DNA of 64,000 nt, taken from assembly GCF_002699205.1 (NCBI RefSeq), contig NZ_PABT01000014.1:310001-374000 (forward strand). Reading direction: 5' to 3'. Positions 17,133 through 26,679 of the stretch are shown here, one piece after another; position 1 is the first letter of the stretch, and the number at the start of each line of letters is the position of its first letter. The position numbers and the translations under genes are program-made. The DNA is from Allomuricauda sp. GTDB taxonomy: Bacteria > Bacteroidota > Bacteroidia > Flavobacteriales > Flavobacteriaceae. Below the pieces are notes generated by a model. That model was not told the DNA's origin, did no database searches, and saw only the letters and a program-made list of their open reading frames with translations.

Positions 17133-18187
17133 AAATTGTACAAAAGCCCAACCCCCAGCAACTGTTTAAATTGTATTCGGGCTATCCCCGGGTTCAGTAT
17201 CGTGCCATCCTCTGCGGTCTCTTCATCAAATTTGATATCATCATCAAAGATGACGTGTGTTCCAATATTGGCGTTCAGATATTGGTTTACCTTAAGGTTC
17301 AAATTCAATTCCCAGTCCACATCTATGTTCCCAAAACTCCGGAGATAATCGGTATAAAGGCTAAGGCTGTGGTCCATCATCACATTTTTCATGATTTCGG
17401 TCTCCCATGAATTGGTGATCTGAAACCCCATTTCCATAAAAGTGTTTTCTCCTTCGTCCACTCCAAAAGCTCCCTGCTGGGAAAGAGTATCGTCCATTAC
17501 AAATGTGGATTTCATGGTCACCGGGGATATGTACAGGTTAAATTTATTATTGTCAGCTATGTATGATTTACCCAGACCAACAAAGAGATACCCTGGTGCC
17601 ATAAATCTTGAAATTGGATTTTCTCGGTCGGGATAGGTATAACCATTTGAAAATTGAGTGTTGAAAGTTGCTTTGACCGAGTAGTACCAATTGGTAATCG
17701 TATCTTTTCTGTAACTTAGGGTGGTTGCCAACTTTATTTGGTCGTCCGTTTTTCTGAGTTTTCTTCCCTCTTGGGCATTGAGGCCATAACTAAGATTGGC
17801 TTCATTTTTCCAGTTGAGATATCTAAACTTGTAATTTCTGGAAAATTTGACCTTGGCGAGAGCAGTGATTGAATTATCTCCCCCGGCATTCCAGTTGACA
17901 AATGAAACCTCACTGATGTTGAGCCCGAATTGATTGACTTTTTCCCAAAAAGAAGTGGGCCTAAATCGATTATACCATAAACTCAACGGTTTGACACGGT
18001 TAAGAACGGTGCGCGGATCGGTCAGTTTGGCACTCCTTGTCAAATATTTCAGTTTTACATCTTTTATCTTAATAATTTTAAAGTCACCATCTGTGCTGTC
18101 AATTTCAAATGCTTTTAGTTGGGTTACCTGTGCATTGGCAGAAAGGAATACGGTAAGGAATAGAATTAAAAAACAATTTATTCGCAT
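17129..18187 (-). CDS. DUF3078 domain-containing outer membrane protein
   Basis: 352 residues. The signal peptide MRINCFLILFLTVFLSANAQ is followed by a linker and a beta-barrel-like body, with WEKVNQFGLNISEVSFVNW at its start and LGVGLLYNF as a final outer-membrane-type strand. This is the DUF3078 family of Bacteroidota, whose function is unknown. Its start overlaps the 3' end of dxs by ten bases, so the two genes are very probably co-transcribed, although no biochemical link is evident. Confidence 0.82.
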   Translation of the reverse strand: MRINCFLILFLTVFLSANAQVTQLKAFEIDSTDGDFKIIKIKDVKLKYLTRSAKLTDPRTVLNRVKPLSLWYNRFRPTSFWEKVNQFGLNISEVSFVNWNAGGDNSITALAKVKFSRNYKFRYLNWKNEANLSYGLNAQEGRKLRKTDDQIKLATTLSYRKDTITNWYYSVKATFNTQFSNGYTYPDRENPISRFMAPGYLFVGLGKSYIADNNKFNLYISPVTMKSTFVMDDTLSQQGAFGVDEGENTFMEMGFQITNSWETEIMKNVMMDHSLSLYTDYLRSFGNIDVDWELNLNLKVNQYLNANIGTHVIFDDDIKFDEETAEDGTILNPGIARIQFKQLLGVGLLYNF

Positions 18188-19956
18188 CGGTCTAAGGTTG
18201 ATTGTATATATGAATGTATCGTATCAAAATCTATACCAGCCAATTTATGGGTTTCGGGTATTGTTCCTTGTTCTACAAATTGATCGGGAACACCAAATAT
18301 TTTAACAGGTTTTGATATTCCTTCTTCATTGGCAAATTCGAGAACGGCAGAACCAAAACCACCCATTTTGGAGCCATCTTCAATGGTGATAATATGATCG
18401 TACTGTTTAAAAATGGTACGAAGAGCATCCTTGTCCAAGGGTTTTACAAAACGCATATCGTAATGCCCAACTACATTGGGATTATCTAAATTTTCAATGA
18501 GGGCTGCTACGCCGTTACCAATATGGCCAACGGTTAGAATGGCAATTGTCGACCCTTTTCTTAAACATCGCGAGGCACCTATTCTAATTGGTTCAAAATC
18601 ATTTTTCCAATTAATATGTACCCCTAAACCTCTCGGATATCGAATCGCAATGGGATTTTCCAGCCCTAATTGGGCAGTGTACATAATGTTTCTCAATTCC
18701 ATTTCGTTCATTGGGGCAAAAACGATCAGGTTTGGGATACAGCGCAAAAAGGCGATATCAAAAACCCCATGGTGGGTAGGGCCATCTTGGCCCACTAAAC
18801 CAGCACGGTCCAAACAGAAAATTACCGGAAGTTTTTGCAGGGCCACATCGTGTATCACTTGATCATAGGCTCTTTGCAAAAATGTTGAATAGATATTGCA
18901 AAAAGGCACCAAACCCTGGGTTGCCATACCTGCTGCCAAGGTTACCGCATGTTGCTCGGCTATTCCCACATCAAATGCGCGGTCCGGCATTTCGTCCATC
19001 ATAAATTTTAAGGAACTTCCACTGGGCATGGCGGGGGTGATGCCCACAATATTTTTATTTTTTTTGGCCAATTCCACAATGGTATGTCCAAACACATCTT
19101 GATATTTTGGAGGTTGGATCTGTCCCGGTATTTTGAGCCGTTCCCCTGTGATTTTATCAAATTTCCCAGGAGCATGGTACACCACTTGGTCTTCTTCGGC
19201 TTTTTTTAATCCTTTGCCTTTTGTGGTGATGATGTGAAGCAGTTTTGGGCCATCAACATGTTTTAAACGCTCCAGTTCCTTGACCAAGGTTTTTACGTCA
19301 TGTCCATCAATTGGACCGGAGTAGTTAAGGTTTAGACATTCAAAAATATTTTCTTCTTTGGCAGTTCCGGCTTTTACGTTGGTTAGATATTTTTTAAGGG
19401 CACCAACGCTTGGGTCGATTCCAATGGCATTGTCGTTTAAAACAATCAATGCGTTTACATTGGTCTCGCCCAAATGGTTTAGACCTTCAAAGGCCATTCC
19501 GCTTGCGATGGAAGCATCGCCCACCACGGCAATGTGTTGTTTGTTGGGCATGCCTTTTAATTTGGAGGCCATGGCCATGCCAAGAATGGCGGAAATTGCG
19601 GTTGAACTGTGGCCAGTGCCAAAATCATCATATTCACTTTCGCTTCGCTTTGGAAAACCGCTGATTCCACCGAGTTGCCGGTTGGTATCAAAAATCGCTT
19701 TTCTTCCTGTCAGGATTTTATGTCCATAGGCCTGGTGCCCCACATCCCAGATAAGTTTATCGTGTGGGGTATTGAACACATAATGTAATGCGATCGTAAG
19801 TTCCACAACACCTAGACTGGCACCTAAATGCCCTTCTTTGGTAGAAACAATATCAATAATGAATTCCCTTAATTCTTGGGCAAGTTTGGGTAGCTCATCC
19901 AAGTTTAGTTTTTTGAGGTCTTTGGGGGAATTGATATGTGTAAGTAGTCTTTCCAA
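18178..19956 (-). CDS. dxs: 1-deoxy-D-xylulose-5-phosphate synthase
   Basis: 592 residues. It joins pyruvate and glyceraldehyde 3-phosphate in a thiamine-diphosphate-dependent step, the first of the MEP route to isoprenoids. Seen: GHLGASLGVVELT near residue 42, the thiamine and magnesium motif GDASIASGMAFEGLNH with NDN further on, and the transketolase segment DRAGLVGQDGPTHHG. A TACTTTTG box at 19968-19975 lies just ahead of the ATG, so the leader RNA is very short. The isoprenoid units could feed the polyprenyl synthase and lycopene cyclase coded at 35135-37257. Confidence 0.96.
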   Translation of the reverse strand: MERLLTHINSPKDLKKLNLDELPKLAQELREFIIDIVSTKEGHLGASLGVVELTIALHYVFNTPHDKLIWDVGHQAYGHKILTGRKAIFDTNRQLGGISGFPKRSESEYDDFGTGHSSTAISAILGMAMASKLKGMPNKQHIAVVGDASIASGMAFEGLNHLGETNVNALIVLNDNAIGIDPSVGALKKYLTNVKAGTAKEENIFECLNLNYSGPIDGHDVKTLVKELERLKHVDGPKLLHIITTKGKGLKKAEEDQVVYHAPGKFDKITGERLKIPGQIQPPKYQDVFGHTIVELAKKNKNIVGITPAMPSGSSLKFMMDEMPDRAFDVGIAEQHAVTLAAGMATQGLVPFCNIYSTFLQRAYDQVIHDVALQKLPVIFCLDRAGLVGQDGPTHHGVFDIAFLRCIPNLIVFAPMNEMELRNIMYTAQLGLENPIAIRYPRGLGVHINWKNDFEPIRIGASRCLRKGSTIAILTVGHIGNGVAALIENLDNPNVVGHYDMRFVKPLDKDALRTIFKQYDHIITIEDGSKMGGFGSAVLEFANEEGISKPVKIFGVPDQFVEQGTIPETHKLAGIDFDTIHSYIQSTLDRCE

Positions 19957-19967
19957 TGGATAAAAAA

Positions 19968-19975
19968 CAAAAGTA
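19968..19975 (-). promoter_or_regulatory. Candidate -7 box for dxs
   Basis: On the minus strand TACTTTTG matches TAnnTTTG and ends 11 bases before the dxs ATG, giving a predicted leader of about 8 bases. No clear -33 element is visible. Confidence 0.5.
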
Positions 19976-20038
19976 TCGATTCTAGGTAAATTTATTTTAT
20001 GTGTAGCTTAGCAATCTGTTGAAAATGATATAAAAATT

Positions 20039-20488
20039 GTGGAAAATCCTTTTGATGACAACTATTTTATGAAAAAGGCCCTGCAAGAGGCCGAAATTGC
20101 TTTTGAAAATGATGAAGTACCTGTTGGGGCCGTCATTGTGGTAAACAATAGGATCATTGGGAGGGCACATAACCTTACCGAGCGCTTAAAGGATGTTACC
20201 GCCCATGCAGAGATGCAGGCCATTACCGCTGCTTCCAATTTTTTGGGAGGTAAATATCTTCATGGGTGCACGCTGTATGTTACCTTGGAACCGTGTCAAA
20301 TGTGTGCCGGGGGATTGTACTGGAGCCAAATTTCGAGGGTTGTATATGGGGCTGCTGACACGGAACGGGGATTTAGTGTTATGGGAGGACGTTTGCACCC
20401 AAAGACGGAGGTAGTTGGTGGGGTGATGAAAAAAGAATCTGAAGAACTGTTAAAGCGTTTTTTCATCCAAAAAAGAAACTTGAACTGA
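20039..20488 (+). CDS. tadA: tRNA-specific adenosine deaminase / nucleoside deaminase
   Basis: 149 residues. The frame opens with GTG at 20039 and gives MENPFDDNYFMKKALQEAE, a normal family N-terminus; an ATG ten codons on would remove it, so I keep GTG. Zinc and catalytic motifs are complete: TAHAEMQA near residue 58 (His and the proton-shuttling Glu) and EPCQMCAGG near residue 85 (two Cys). TadA converts the wobble adenosine of tRNA-Arg to inosine. Closed by a strong terminator 4 bases after the stop. Confidence 0.93.
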   Translation: MENPFDDNYFMKKALQEAEIAFENDEVPVGAVIVVNNRIIGRAHNLTERLKDVTAHAEMQAITAASNFLGGKYLHGCTLYVTLEPCQMCAGGLYWSQISRVVYGAADTERGFSVMGGRLHPKTEVVGGVMKKESEELLKRFFIQKRNLN

Positions 20489-20491
20489 AAA

Positions 20492-20516
20492 AAAATCCCG
20501 GCCATGCCGGGATTTT
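20492..20516. terminator. Bidirectional terminator between tadA and the cold-shock gene
   Basis: A perfect 11-pair stem (AAAATCCCGGC, loop CAT, GCCGGGATTTT) with an A-run before it and T-run after it, so it can serve both convergent genes. Confidence 0.88.
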
Positions 20517-20542
20517 GAGATCTTAATCAAAATAAAATATTA

Positions 20543-20737
20543 TTATCCGATTACTTGCACCTGTGCAGCAACCATTCCTTTTCTTCCTTCTTCTTCAATG
20601 TATTCTACTTTGTCACCTTCGTTCAATTCCACACCGTTCAATGCCGTAACATGAACAAAAATATCTTTTCCCGTGTCGTCGTTTGTAATAAACCCAAAAC
20701 CTTTGGATTCATTGAAAAATTTTACTGTACCAGTCAT
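20543..20737 (-). CDS. Cold-shock protein, CspA family
   Basis: 64 residues, the standard length. Both RNA-binding motifs are present: KGFGFI at residues 12-17 and DIFVH at residues 25-29, within a single OB fold (MTGTVKFFN to VAAQVQVIG). It binds single-stranded RNA or DNA and acts as an RNA chaperone. It stands alone between two convergent or same-strand neighbours with its own terminator at 20492-20516. Confidence 0.95.
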   Translation of the reverse strand: MTGTVKFFNESKGFGFITNDDTGKDIFVHVTALNGVELNEGDKVEYIEEEGRKGMVAAQVQVIG

Positions 20738-20820
20738 TAAAAATTAAATAAAATGTTAAAATACTAAAGTAAATATTTTTCTGACCGATTACATGAAAAG
20801 AAGTTTAAATCTTGTGAAAA

Positions 20821-21084
20821 TTATTGATTTTCAGTCCTATTGCGTTCTTTTTCTTGCATTTTCTCAATATTTTCCTTAGTAAGCATATAATCTTTTATGT
20901 TTTTGCCCCGACTTTCTTTCCAAAGGAAAAGGGGCATGGCTACCAAAAACAGGCCAACGGTGCCTATGCCAATATATTTTGGGGCCTGGGGATGTTCTTC
21001 TTCCAGGGAGAGCCCATAGAATATGGACCCTAGGGATGCCAACATGATGAGAAAAATAATATGTTTTAGTTTGATTTTTTTCAT
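20821..21084 (-). CDS. Small two-helix membrane protein of unknown function
   Basis: 87 residues. Two hydrophobic stretches (about residues 8-25 and 38-54) are joined by EEEHPQAPKYIG, and a charged tail ends KMQEKERNRTENQ. I do not recognise a family beyond similar small membrane proteins in flavobacteria. Its ATG overlaps the stop of the ClC gene by four bases (ATGA), so it is probably translated with the channel and may be an accessory to it; that link is inference. Confidence 0.7.
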   Translation of the reverse strand: MKKIKLKHIIFLIMLASLGSIFYGLSLEEEHPQAPKYIGIGTVGLFLVAMPLFLWKESRGKNIKDYMLTKENIEKMQEKERNRTENQ

Positions 21085-22871
21085 TGGGTGTAGTTTATCA
21101 GTTCCCTTCGGTATGCCGTGAGCAATTTTGATTTTGAAATGAAACCTTCATATTTACCGTTCTTGAGCACTGGAAGATTCCATGCACCACTGTCTTGAAA
21201 TTTTCTCATAACGTCCGCCATTTTATCAGTTTTCAGTTCAATGGTACTGGGCGGGGTTTGCATAATATCGGTGGCCACTACCTTTTCGTACAGTGATTCG
21301 TCAAACATTATGGGTCTTATATCATCCATTAGGATGATTCCCAAAAGGGAACCATTTTCTTCACTGATCACAGGAAAGATGTTCCTCTTGGACTTGGTGA
21401 CAACCTTATGGAGAATATCGTCCAATGTCATTTTGGGATAAACGGGCAAAAAGTTTTTTTCGATTACTTTGTCTATTTCCATGAACATCAGAACCGCATG
21501 GTCTTTATTATGGGTTATCAGCTCTCCTTTACGCGCTAATTCCCTGGCATATACAGAATGTGGGTGAACGTACCGTGATATGGCATACGATATTGCAGCC
21601 GTAAGCATCAAAGGGATGAAGAGCTCGTAGCCTCCGGTTACCTCGGCGATCAAAAAAATCGCGGTTAAAGGTGCGTGCATTACCCCGGCCATAAGGCCAG
21701 TCATACCCACCAATGTAAAGTTGCTTTCTGAAATTGTATTTTTAAATATGCCAATATGGTTGATGAACTTGGCCGCACAATTGCCCATTAAACTGCCCAT
21801 AAAAAGGGTTGGTGCAAAAATGCCTCCAACGCCACCAGCGCCAAACGTAAGGGAACTGGCCACCACTTTAAACGCGACCAATCCTGCCAAGAGGACAATA
21901 ACGACCCACGTATTGCCCAAATCAAGACGAAAAATATTATTTCCGAGAACGGCGTTGGTATTCCCTTTTACAAGATTGTTTATGGTGTCGAACCCTTCGC
22001 CGTACAAGGGGGGTATCAAAAACAATAATATCCCTATGCCGATACCTCCCAACAACAGTCTTTGGTTTGGGGATGAAATTTTATCAAAAAAGTTCTGGAT
22101 ACGTGTATATGCTTCATAAAAATATATGGATGTGATTCCCCCGAACACCCCTAGGATAATATAAAATGGAACATCCGAGATGGTAAAGGCATCAACGATG
22201 TTGAAAGGTAAAAGGGCATCATTGCCAAAAAAGAAATAAGAAGTGATTATAGCGGATAAGGATGCCAAAAGCAAAGGAAGCAATGAAGCCAATGTCAAAT
22301 CCAGACTAAAGACCTCAATGGCAAATACAATGGCAGCGATTGGGGCCTTAAAGATTGAGGATAGTGCTCCGGCCGAGGCACAACTGATGAGCAAAATTCG
22401 GGTGGCATAGTTCAAATGCAATGCTTTGGCGATATTGGAACTGATTGCCGCGCCGGTTGCCACTGTTGGCCCTTCCAGTCCCACGGATCCACCAAAACCG
22501 ACAGTTATTGGGGCTGTCAACAAGGAGCCAAACATTTGATACCTGCTCATGATACCCTTTTTTTTGGAAATGGCATAAAGGGTTGAAGGGATGCCATGGC
22601 TGATTTTCTTCCGAATTACATATTTGATGATCAGACTCACTAAAACCAGTCCTATTATCGGGAATAAAAAGTAGAAAGCATGATGGTAGTATTGTACTAA
22701 TCTGCCTTCCATCAAATGTTGAAAAAAATGGGTGAGGTTTTTTAAGAGAACAGCACCCATGCCGGAGGTAAAACCGACCAATATACTAAGTATGGCAACA
22801 AATTGCCTATGGGAAATATGTTTGGCCCGCCAAACCAAAAACTTTGTCAACCAAGATTTTTTGTGTTCCAT
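21081..22871 (-). CDS. ClC family chloride channel/antiporter with CBS domains
   Basis: 596 residues. ClC selectivity motifs are present: HGIPSTLYAI, GLEGPTVATGAAI with its gating Glu, and GGIFAPTLFMGSLMG. FAIEVF holds a candidate for the internal proton-transfer Glu, so a H+/Cl- exchanger is possible. About 450 residues of membrane domain are followed by two CBS repeats (MTLDDILHKVV and IMQTPPSTIELKTDKMADVMRKF), which usually sense adenine nucleotides. The terminal region ends RRELINYTQ. Co-transcribed with a small membrane protein downstream. Confidence 0.92.
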   Translation of the reverse strand: MEHKKSWLTKFLVWRAKHISHRQFVAILSILVGFTSGMGAVLLKNLTHFFQHLMEGRLVQYYHHAFYFLFPIIGLVLVSLIIKYVIRKKISHGIPSTLYAISKKKGIMSRYQMFGSLLTAPITVGFGGSVGLEGPTVATGAAISSNIAKALHLNYATRILLISCASAGALSSIFKAPIAAIVFAIEVFSLDLTLASLLPLLLASLSAIITSYFFFGNDALLPFNIVDAFTISDVPFYIILGVFGGITSIYFYEAYTRIQNFFDKISSPNQRLLLGGIGIGILLFLIPPLYGEGFDTINNLVKGNTNAVLGNNIFRLDLGNTWVVIVLLAGLVAFKVVASSLTFGAGGVGGIFAPTLFMGSLMGNCAAKFINHIGIFKNTISESNFTLVGMTGLMAGVMHAPLTAIFLIAEVTGGYELFIPLMLTAAISYAISRYVHPHSVYARELARKGELITHNKDHAVLMFMEIDKVIEKNFLPVYPKMTLDDILHKVVTKSKRNIFPVISEENGSLLGIILMDDIRPIMFDESLYEKVVATDIMQTPPSTIELKTDKMADVMRKFQDSGAWNLPVLKNGKYEGFISKSKLLTAYRRELINYTQ

Positions 22872-22922
22872 AACTCAAAAAGTAAAAAAAACATTTTTAT
22901 GGGATTTCAACATGTATCATAG

Positions 22923-23165
22923 ATTCAATTTTAAATGAAGCTCAATCAGCTGTCATTCGTTTATGTTGACAAAGGTATCGATCATTACATCATGTTCACT
23001 GTTATTTTTTGTGAATACGATAAAATAGCGAAAGGTTTCTCGTGAGCTAAACAAGGTCATAAAGCCCAAAATCAAGTCTATTATTTGAACAAACGTCCTG
23101 TTGGATAGATTTTTACATCTCCATTTGATGGAATGGGTAAAAAGTTTTTTATACCCGTTTGTCAT
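22923..23165 (-). pseudogene. Decayed duplicate of the aspS 3' end
   Basis: The minus-strand frame 22953-23165 reads FTKNNSEHDVMIDTFVNINE, close to the AspRS C-terminus [20 protein letters not shown] coded by the intact gene 1.6 kb to the right. At DNA level 22977-23040 and 24624-24687 match at 55 of 64 positions without gaps, by hand count. Similarity continues to about 22923, past the remnant's stop, into the equivalent of the true aspS end. The active-site part is lacking, so it cannot be a working synthetase. The two genes between the copies may have come with the event that made the duplication. Confidence 0.8.
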
Positions 23166-23183
23166 GAGGTTGTTTTCAGGTTA

Positions 23184-24023
23184 CTACTTTGAATCATTGT
23201 CCAGTGATTTTTCCAGTTCGACCAAGTCATCCCAGTAGATTTGTCGTAGGGCTTCCACATAGTTCCTTTGATTGTAATACCCAGCTTGATAATCTTCCTT
23301 TGCTTGATTGATGTATGTTCTAGCTGAATCAATGGCTCCATTATCCTTTAAAATTTTGGAGAGGTAGTATTTGGCATCAGCTGAATTTTGAGTATAGAAC
23401 AAAATTTTCTCAAAATTCTTTCTAGCTTCCAAAGCATTCCCAGATTCGTAATGTGCTATTCCTCTATACAGGAAAGCTTCTATTTCAACCCAGTCCTCTC
23501 CTGTTTCTTCAGTTTCCTTATTAATATGTTTGTTGTAAAAAGCTATACAATTTTCATAATCGTTAAGGCCTAAATAGGTCATTCCTTTCCAAAAATCAAT
23601 ACTATGTCCGGCGACATAATCTACAAAGTCCGGGGTGAGTTTATCAGCGGCATCCAAATCCTCAATGGCTTTATTGTAGTCACGATACACTTTTAGGTAT
23701 ATCACTCCACGTGCCATAAGCCATGTTTTTGGATCATGGTAAACGGCTCTATCAAACAAAGGTTTCCATTTATGGGGCATACCTCTTTTTAAATAAGCAA
23801 CAGATAGCTCCCTAATTGCTTCTGCGTAGGTAGTATCTATGAGCGTGGCTTTCTCAATAAGTCGCATACACTCGGGAGTGCCCTGTCCATATTGTAGAGC
23901 TTCTTTGAAAACCTGCTCTGCCAAGGCTCTTTTCTCTTTGGGTGTTGGTTGGGGCCGGTTTGTTTCACAAGAAAAACAACATACCATTATTATGCTAAGG
24001 TAATATTTCCAAAATCTCACCAT
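23184..24023 (-). CDS. TPR-repeat lipoprotein
   Basis: 279 residues. A signal of about 19 residues ends CCFSCETN, a lipobox-like cysteine. The rest consists of tetratricopeptide-like helical pairs (AEQVFKEALQYGQ, YAEAIRELSVAYLKRG, YNKAIEDLDAADKL, GIAHYESGNALEARKNFEK), which mediate protein contacts. It overlaps the upstream TonB-like lipoprotein gene by 29 bases, so the two are expressed together and their products may interact. Lies between aspS and its decayed 3'-end copy. Confidence 0.8.
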   Translation of the reverse strand: MVRFWKYYLSIIMVCCFSCETNRPQPTPKEKRALAEQVFKEALQYGQGTPECMRLIEKATLIDTTYAEAIRELSVAYLKRGMPHKWKPLFDRAVYHDPKTWLMARGVIYLKVYRDYNKAIEDLDAADKLTPDFVDYVAGHSIDFWKGMTYLGLNDYENCIAFYNKHINKETEETGEDWVEIEAFLYRGIAHYESGNALEARKNFEKILFYTQNSADAKYYLSKILKDNGAIDSARTYINQAKEDYQAGYYNQRNYVEALRQIYWDDLVELEKSLDNDSK

Positions 24024-24537
24024 TTCTAATTCTATAGGTTAAGAACATATAGGAATCCGAAGGTTTACCATGAATGATATTAGGATTCCATTTTTTTAGT
24101 TGCGCCGTGAGGTCAAAAAGGTGTTCCACTAGTTTTGGGTCAAACTTTTTGGGAATTAAATCCAAATCATTCTCATGAATGACATACCTTCCAGCTTGCC
24201 CCTCACAATTTATTACAAATCGAATGGTAAGATAGCCAGAATCTTGGTATCCGTTGTTTTCGTAATTTTCTAAAATGAATTTTTTTAGGCCATTTTTCCC
24301 TTTAGTATATGAGGCCGCCCTTGGATTGTAATACTGATAGATTCTTTCCTCGTTACAGATTTTGAAGTCTTCGCTCAGTAGGGCTTTTGTGGAATCAATA
24401 TATCCTATATCGTGTAGGTATTTGTTTTCATCAACTTCTTGATATAGATCAACTTTTTTATTTCGATCGCAACTGGACAAAACAAATACAATCAACCAAG
24501 AGGTTGAAAATATTTTGCCATATATTGCTTTGCTCAT
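23995..24537 (-). CDS. TonB C-terminal-like domain lipoprotein
   Basis: 180 residues. The signal ends VFVLSSCDRNKK, a lipobox. The C-terminal half carries GYLTIRFVINCEGQAGRY and a late YMFLTYRIRNGEILEI, a pattern like the TonB C-terminal fold, but there is no proline-rich periplasm-spanning part and no N-terminal membrane anchor of the TonB type. It is therefore unlikely to energise transport on its own. Found next to a TPR lipoprotein, overlapping it by 29 bases. Function unknown. Confidence 0.68.
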   Translation of the reverse strand: MSKAIYGKIFSTSWLIVFVLSSCDRNKKVDLYQEVDENKYLHDIGYIDSTKALLSEDFKICNEERIYQYYNPRAASYTKGKNGLKKFILENYENNGYQDSGYLTIRFVINCEGQAGRYVIHENDLDLIPKKFDPKLVEHLFDLTAQLKKWNPNIIHGKPSDSYMFLTYRIRNGEILEILP

Positions 24538-24563
24538 ATGCTAATATACATAAACTTATAACT

Positions 24564-26312
24564 TTACAAAGTTACTTTCAAATGGAGTTCCTTCAGTTGT
24601 TCTTCATCTATATCAGCAGGAGCATCGATCATCACATCGCGTCCACTGTTATTTTTTGGGAATGCGATAAAGTCGCGAATGGTTTCTTGTCCGCCTAAAA
24701 TGGCCACCAACCTATCCAGGCCAAATGCAATTCCACCGTGTGGAGGTGCCCCATATTGGAAGGCATCCATTAAAAATCCAAATTGTGCTTTGGCCTCTTC
24801 TGGGGTAAAGCCCAAATGTTTGAACATGGTCGCTTGGGTCTCTTTATCGTAGATCCTTATGGAGCCACCGCCGATTTCGTTTCCGTTGAGCACCAAATCG
24901 TAGGCATTTGCCTTTACCTCCCCTGGATTTGTCTCCAACAATTCCAACTGACCTGGTTTTGGTGAGGTGAAAGGGTGGTGCATGGCGTGGTAGTCCCCAG
25001 TTTCTTCATCCAGTTCCAATAGTGGGAAGTCAACTACCCAAAGGGGGGCAAATTCATCCGGGTTTCTGAGACCCAAACGCTCTGCCAGTTCCATCCGTAA
25101 AGCACTCAATTGTGCTCTGGTCTCACTGGTTTTTCCAGAAAGCACACAAATAAGGTCGCCGGGCTTGGCTCTGGTTATCTCAGCCCATTTGGCCAAATCA
25201 TCCTGATCGTAGAATTTATCCACTGAAGATTTAAAGGAACCATCCTCATTACATTTTACATAGACCATCCCCTTGGCACCAACTTGCGGACGTTTTACCC
25301 AGTCTACAAGTTTGTCAATTTCTTTTCTGGTGTACGAAGCTGCCCCGGGAACTGCAATTCCAACGACCAGTTCTGCCGAATTGAACACATTGAAATCTTT
25401 GTGTTGAGCCACTGGGTTAAGCTCACCGAACTGCATTCCAAACCGGATGTCGGGTTTGTCATTTCCATAGAGTCGCATGGCATCATCATAGGTGATTCTT
25501 GGAAACTCTTCAATTTCCACACCTTTGATTTCCTTCAACAAATGTTTGGTCAGTCCTTCGAAAGTGTTCAAGATATCTTCTTGTTCCACAAAGGCCATTT
25601 CGCAGTCTATCTGTGTAAACTCTGGTTGGCGGTCGGCACGCAAGTCTTCGTCCCTAAAACATTTTACAATTTGGAAATACTTGTCCATTCCTCCTACCAT
25701 CAGCAATTGTTTAAAGGTCTGAGGGGATTGGGGCAGGGCGTAGAATTGGCCCTCGTTCATTCGGCTCGGCACCAAAAAGTCCCTTGCTCCTTCGGGAGTG
25801 GATTTTATCAAATAAGGGGTTTCTATATCGATAAAACCTTGGTCGGATAGATATTTTCTCACCTCCATGGTCACTTTATGTCTAAAGATGAGCTTGTTCT
25901 TTACCGGATTCCTTCGGATATCCAAATAGCGGTATTTCATTCGGATGTCTTCTCCGCCATCAGTCTCATCTTCTATTGTGAAAGGGGGGAGCAACGAATT
26001 GTTCAAAATGGTGAGCTCTGTTACGAGCACCTCAATCTCTCCAGTGGGGATATTTGGGTTTTTTGAGGCTCGCTCGATAACCTCTCCCTTAGCTTGGATA
26101 ACGGTTTCACGTCCCAAATTTCGGGCTTGTTCCAGAAGTTCGCTGGAAGTACGTTCTTGGTCAAATACCAATTGGGTAATGCCATAACGGTCACGCAAAT
26201 CTACCCAGGCCACAAAACCTTTGTCACGAACCTTATGAACCCAACCACTTAAAATAACTTCTGAACCTATATCCGATGCCCTTAGTGCACCACAAGTATT
26301 GCTTCTGTACAT
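24564..26312 (-). CDS. aspS: Aspartyl-tRNA synthetase
   Basis: 582 residues, full length for a bacterial AspRS. It charges tRNA-Asp. An N-terminal OB-fold anticodon-binding domain ([23 protein letters not shown]) precedes the class II core: motif 2 as [18 protein letters not shown] and motif 3 as [16 protein letters not shown] bacterial insertion domain lies between. TAAATTTG at 26332-26339 is a fitting -7 box, 19 bases from the ATG. A decayed copy of its last 80 codons lies at 22923-23165. Confidence 0.97.
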   Translation of the reverse strand: MYRSNTCGALRASDIGSEVILSGWVHKVRDKGFVAWVDLRDRYGITQLVFDQERTSSELLEQARNLGRETVIQAKGEVIERASKNPNIPTGEIEVLVTELTILNNSLLPPFTIEDETDGGEDIRMKYRYLDIRRNPVKNKLIFRHKVTMEVRKYLSDQGFIDIETPYLIKSTPEGARDFLVPSRMNEGQFYALPQSPQTFKQLLMVGGMDKYFQIVKCFRDEDLRADRQPEFTQIDCEMAFVEQEDILNTFEGLTKHLLKEIKGVEIEEFPRITYDDAMRLYGNDKPDIRFGMQFGELNPVAQHKDFNVFNSAELVVGIAVPGAASYTRKEIDKLVDWVKRPQVGAKGMVYVKCNEDGSFKSSVDKFYDQDDLAKWAEITRAKPGDLICVLSGKTSETRAQLSALRMELAERLGLRNPDEFAPLWVVDFPLLELDEETGDYHAMHHPFTSPKPGQLELLETNPGEVKANAYDLVLNGNEIGGGSIRIYDKETQATMFKHLGFTPEEAKAQFGFLMDAFQYGAPPHGGIAFGLDRLVAILGGQETIRDFIAFPKNNSGRDVMIDAPADIDEEQLKELHLKVTL

Positions 26313-26679
26313 GATGTTTGTTATGAGAGCGCAAATTTAATAGGAATGTAGGTATTTTATAGTGGATATGTTGATTTTCTGTTTAAAGTGTTATTTGACA
26401 GGAAATCAATGGTTGATAAATCTATTGACATACAACTTTAATTAACTATTGTCCCAACGGTTTGAATGGATTATCAAGGGGTAAATGGTGAAGGTCGTTG
26501 TTAAAAAGATAAAAAATCGAGATTTTCAAATAAATTAAACATCTGAAAATCAATATATTGAACGTTTAAAGTTAATTTAATGTAAAGTAAATGTTATGTA
26601 AATATATATTTAACGTAAAATTTAAGTAACTTTGTTTCGTTATCACTTGTATATTAACAATATAGAAATCCCATCTAGT
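26313..26679. other. AT-rich divergent intergenic region with promoters
   Basis: 367 bases between aspS and the MORN-type gene, very AT-rich toward the right. It holds TAAATTTG on the minus strand (26332-26339) for aspS and TAACTTTG on the plus strand (26627-26634) for the right-hand gene. The middle (26400-26600) shows repeated TTAAT and GTAAA words but no gene or clear hairpin. Confidence 0.5.
26627..26634 (+). promoter_or_regulatory. Candidate -7 box for the MORN-type gene
   Basis: TAACTTTG matches TAnnTTTG. It predicts a transcript starting near 26638 and an untranslated leader of about 42 bases. It also rules out the longer reading from 26632. Confidence 0.5.

Noticed and set aside
22953..23165. 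A separate small gene of 70 codons
   Set aside because: Its sequence is a degraded copy of the AspRS C-terminus and has no start signals of its own, so I treat it as a remnant.
26632..26679. Longer N-terminus for the MORN-type protein
   Set aside because: The upstream start lies within a -7 promoter box and would destroy the clean signal peptide that begins at 26680.
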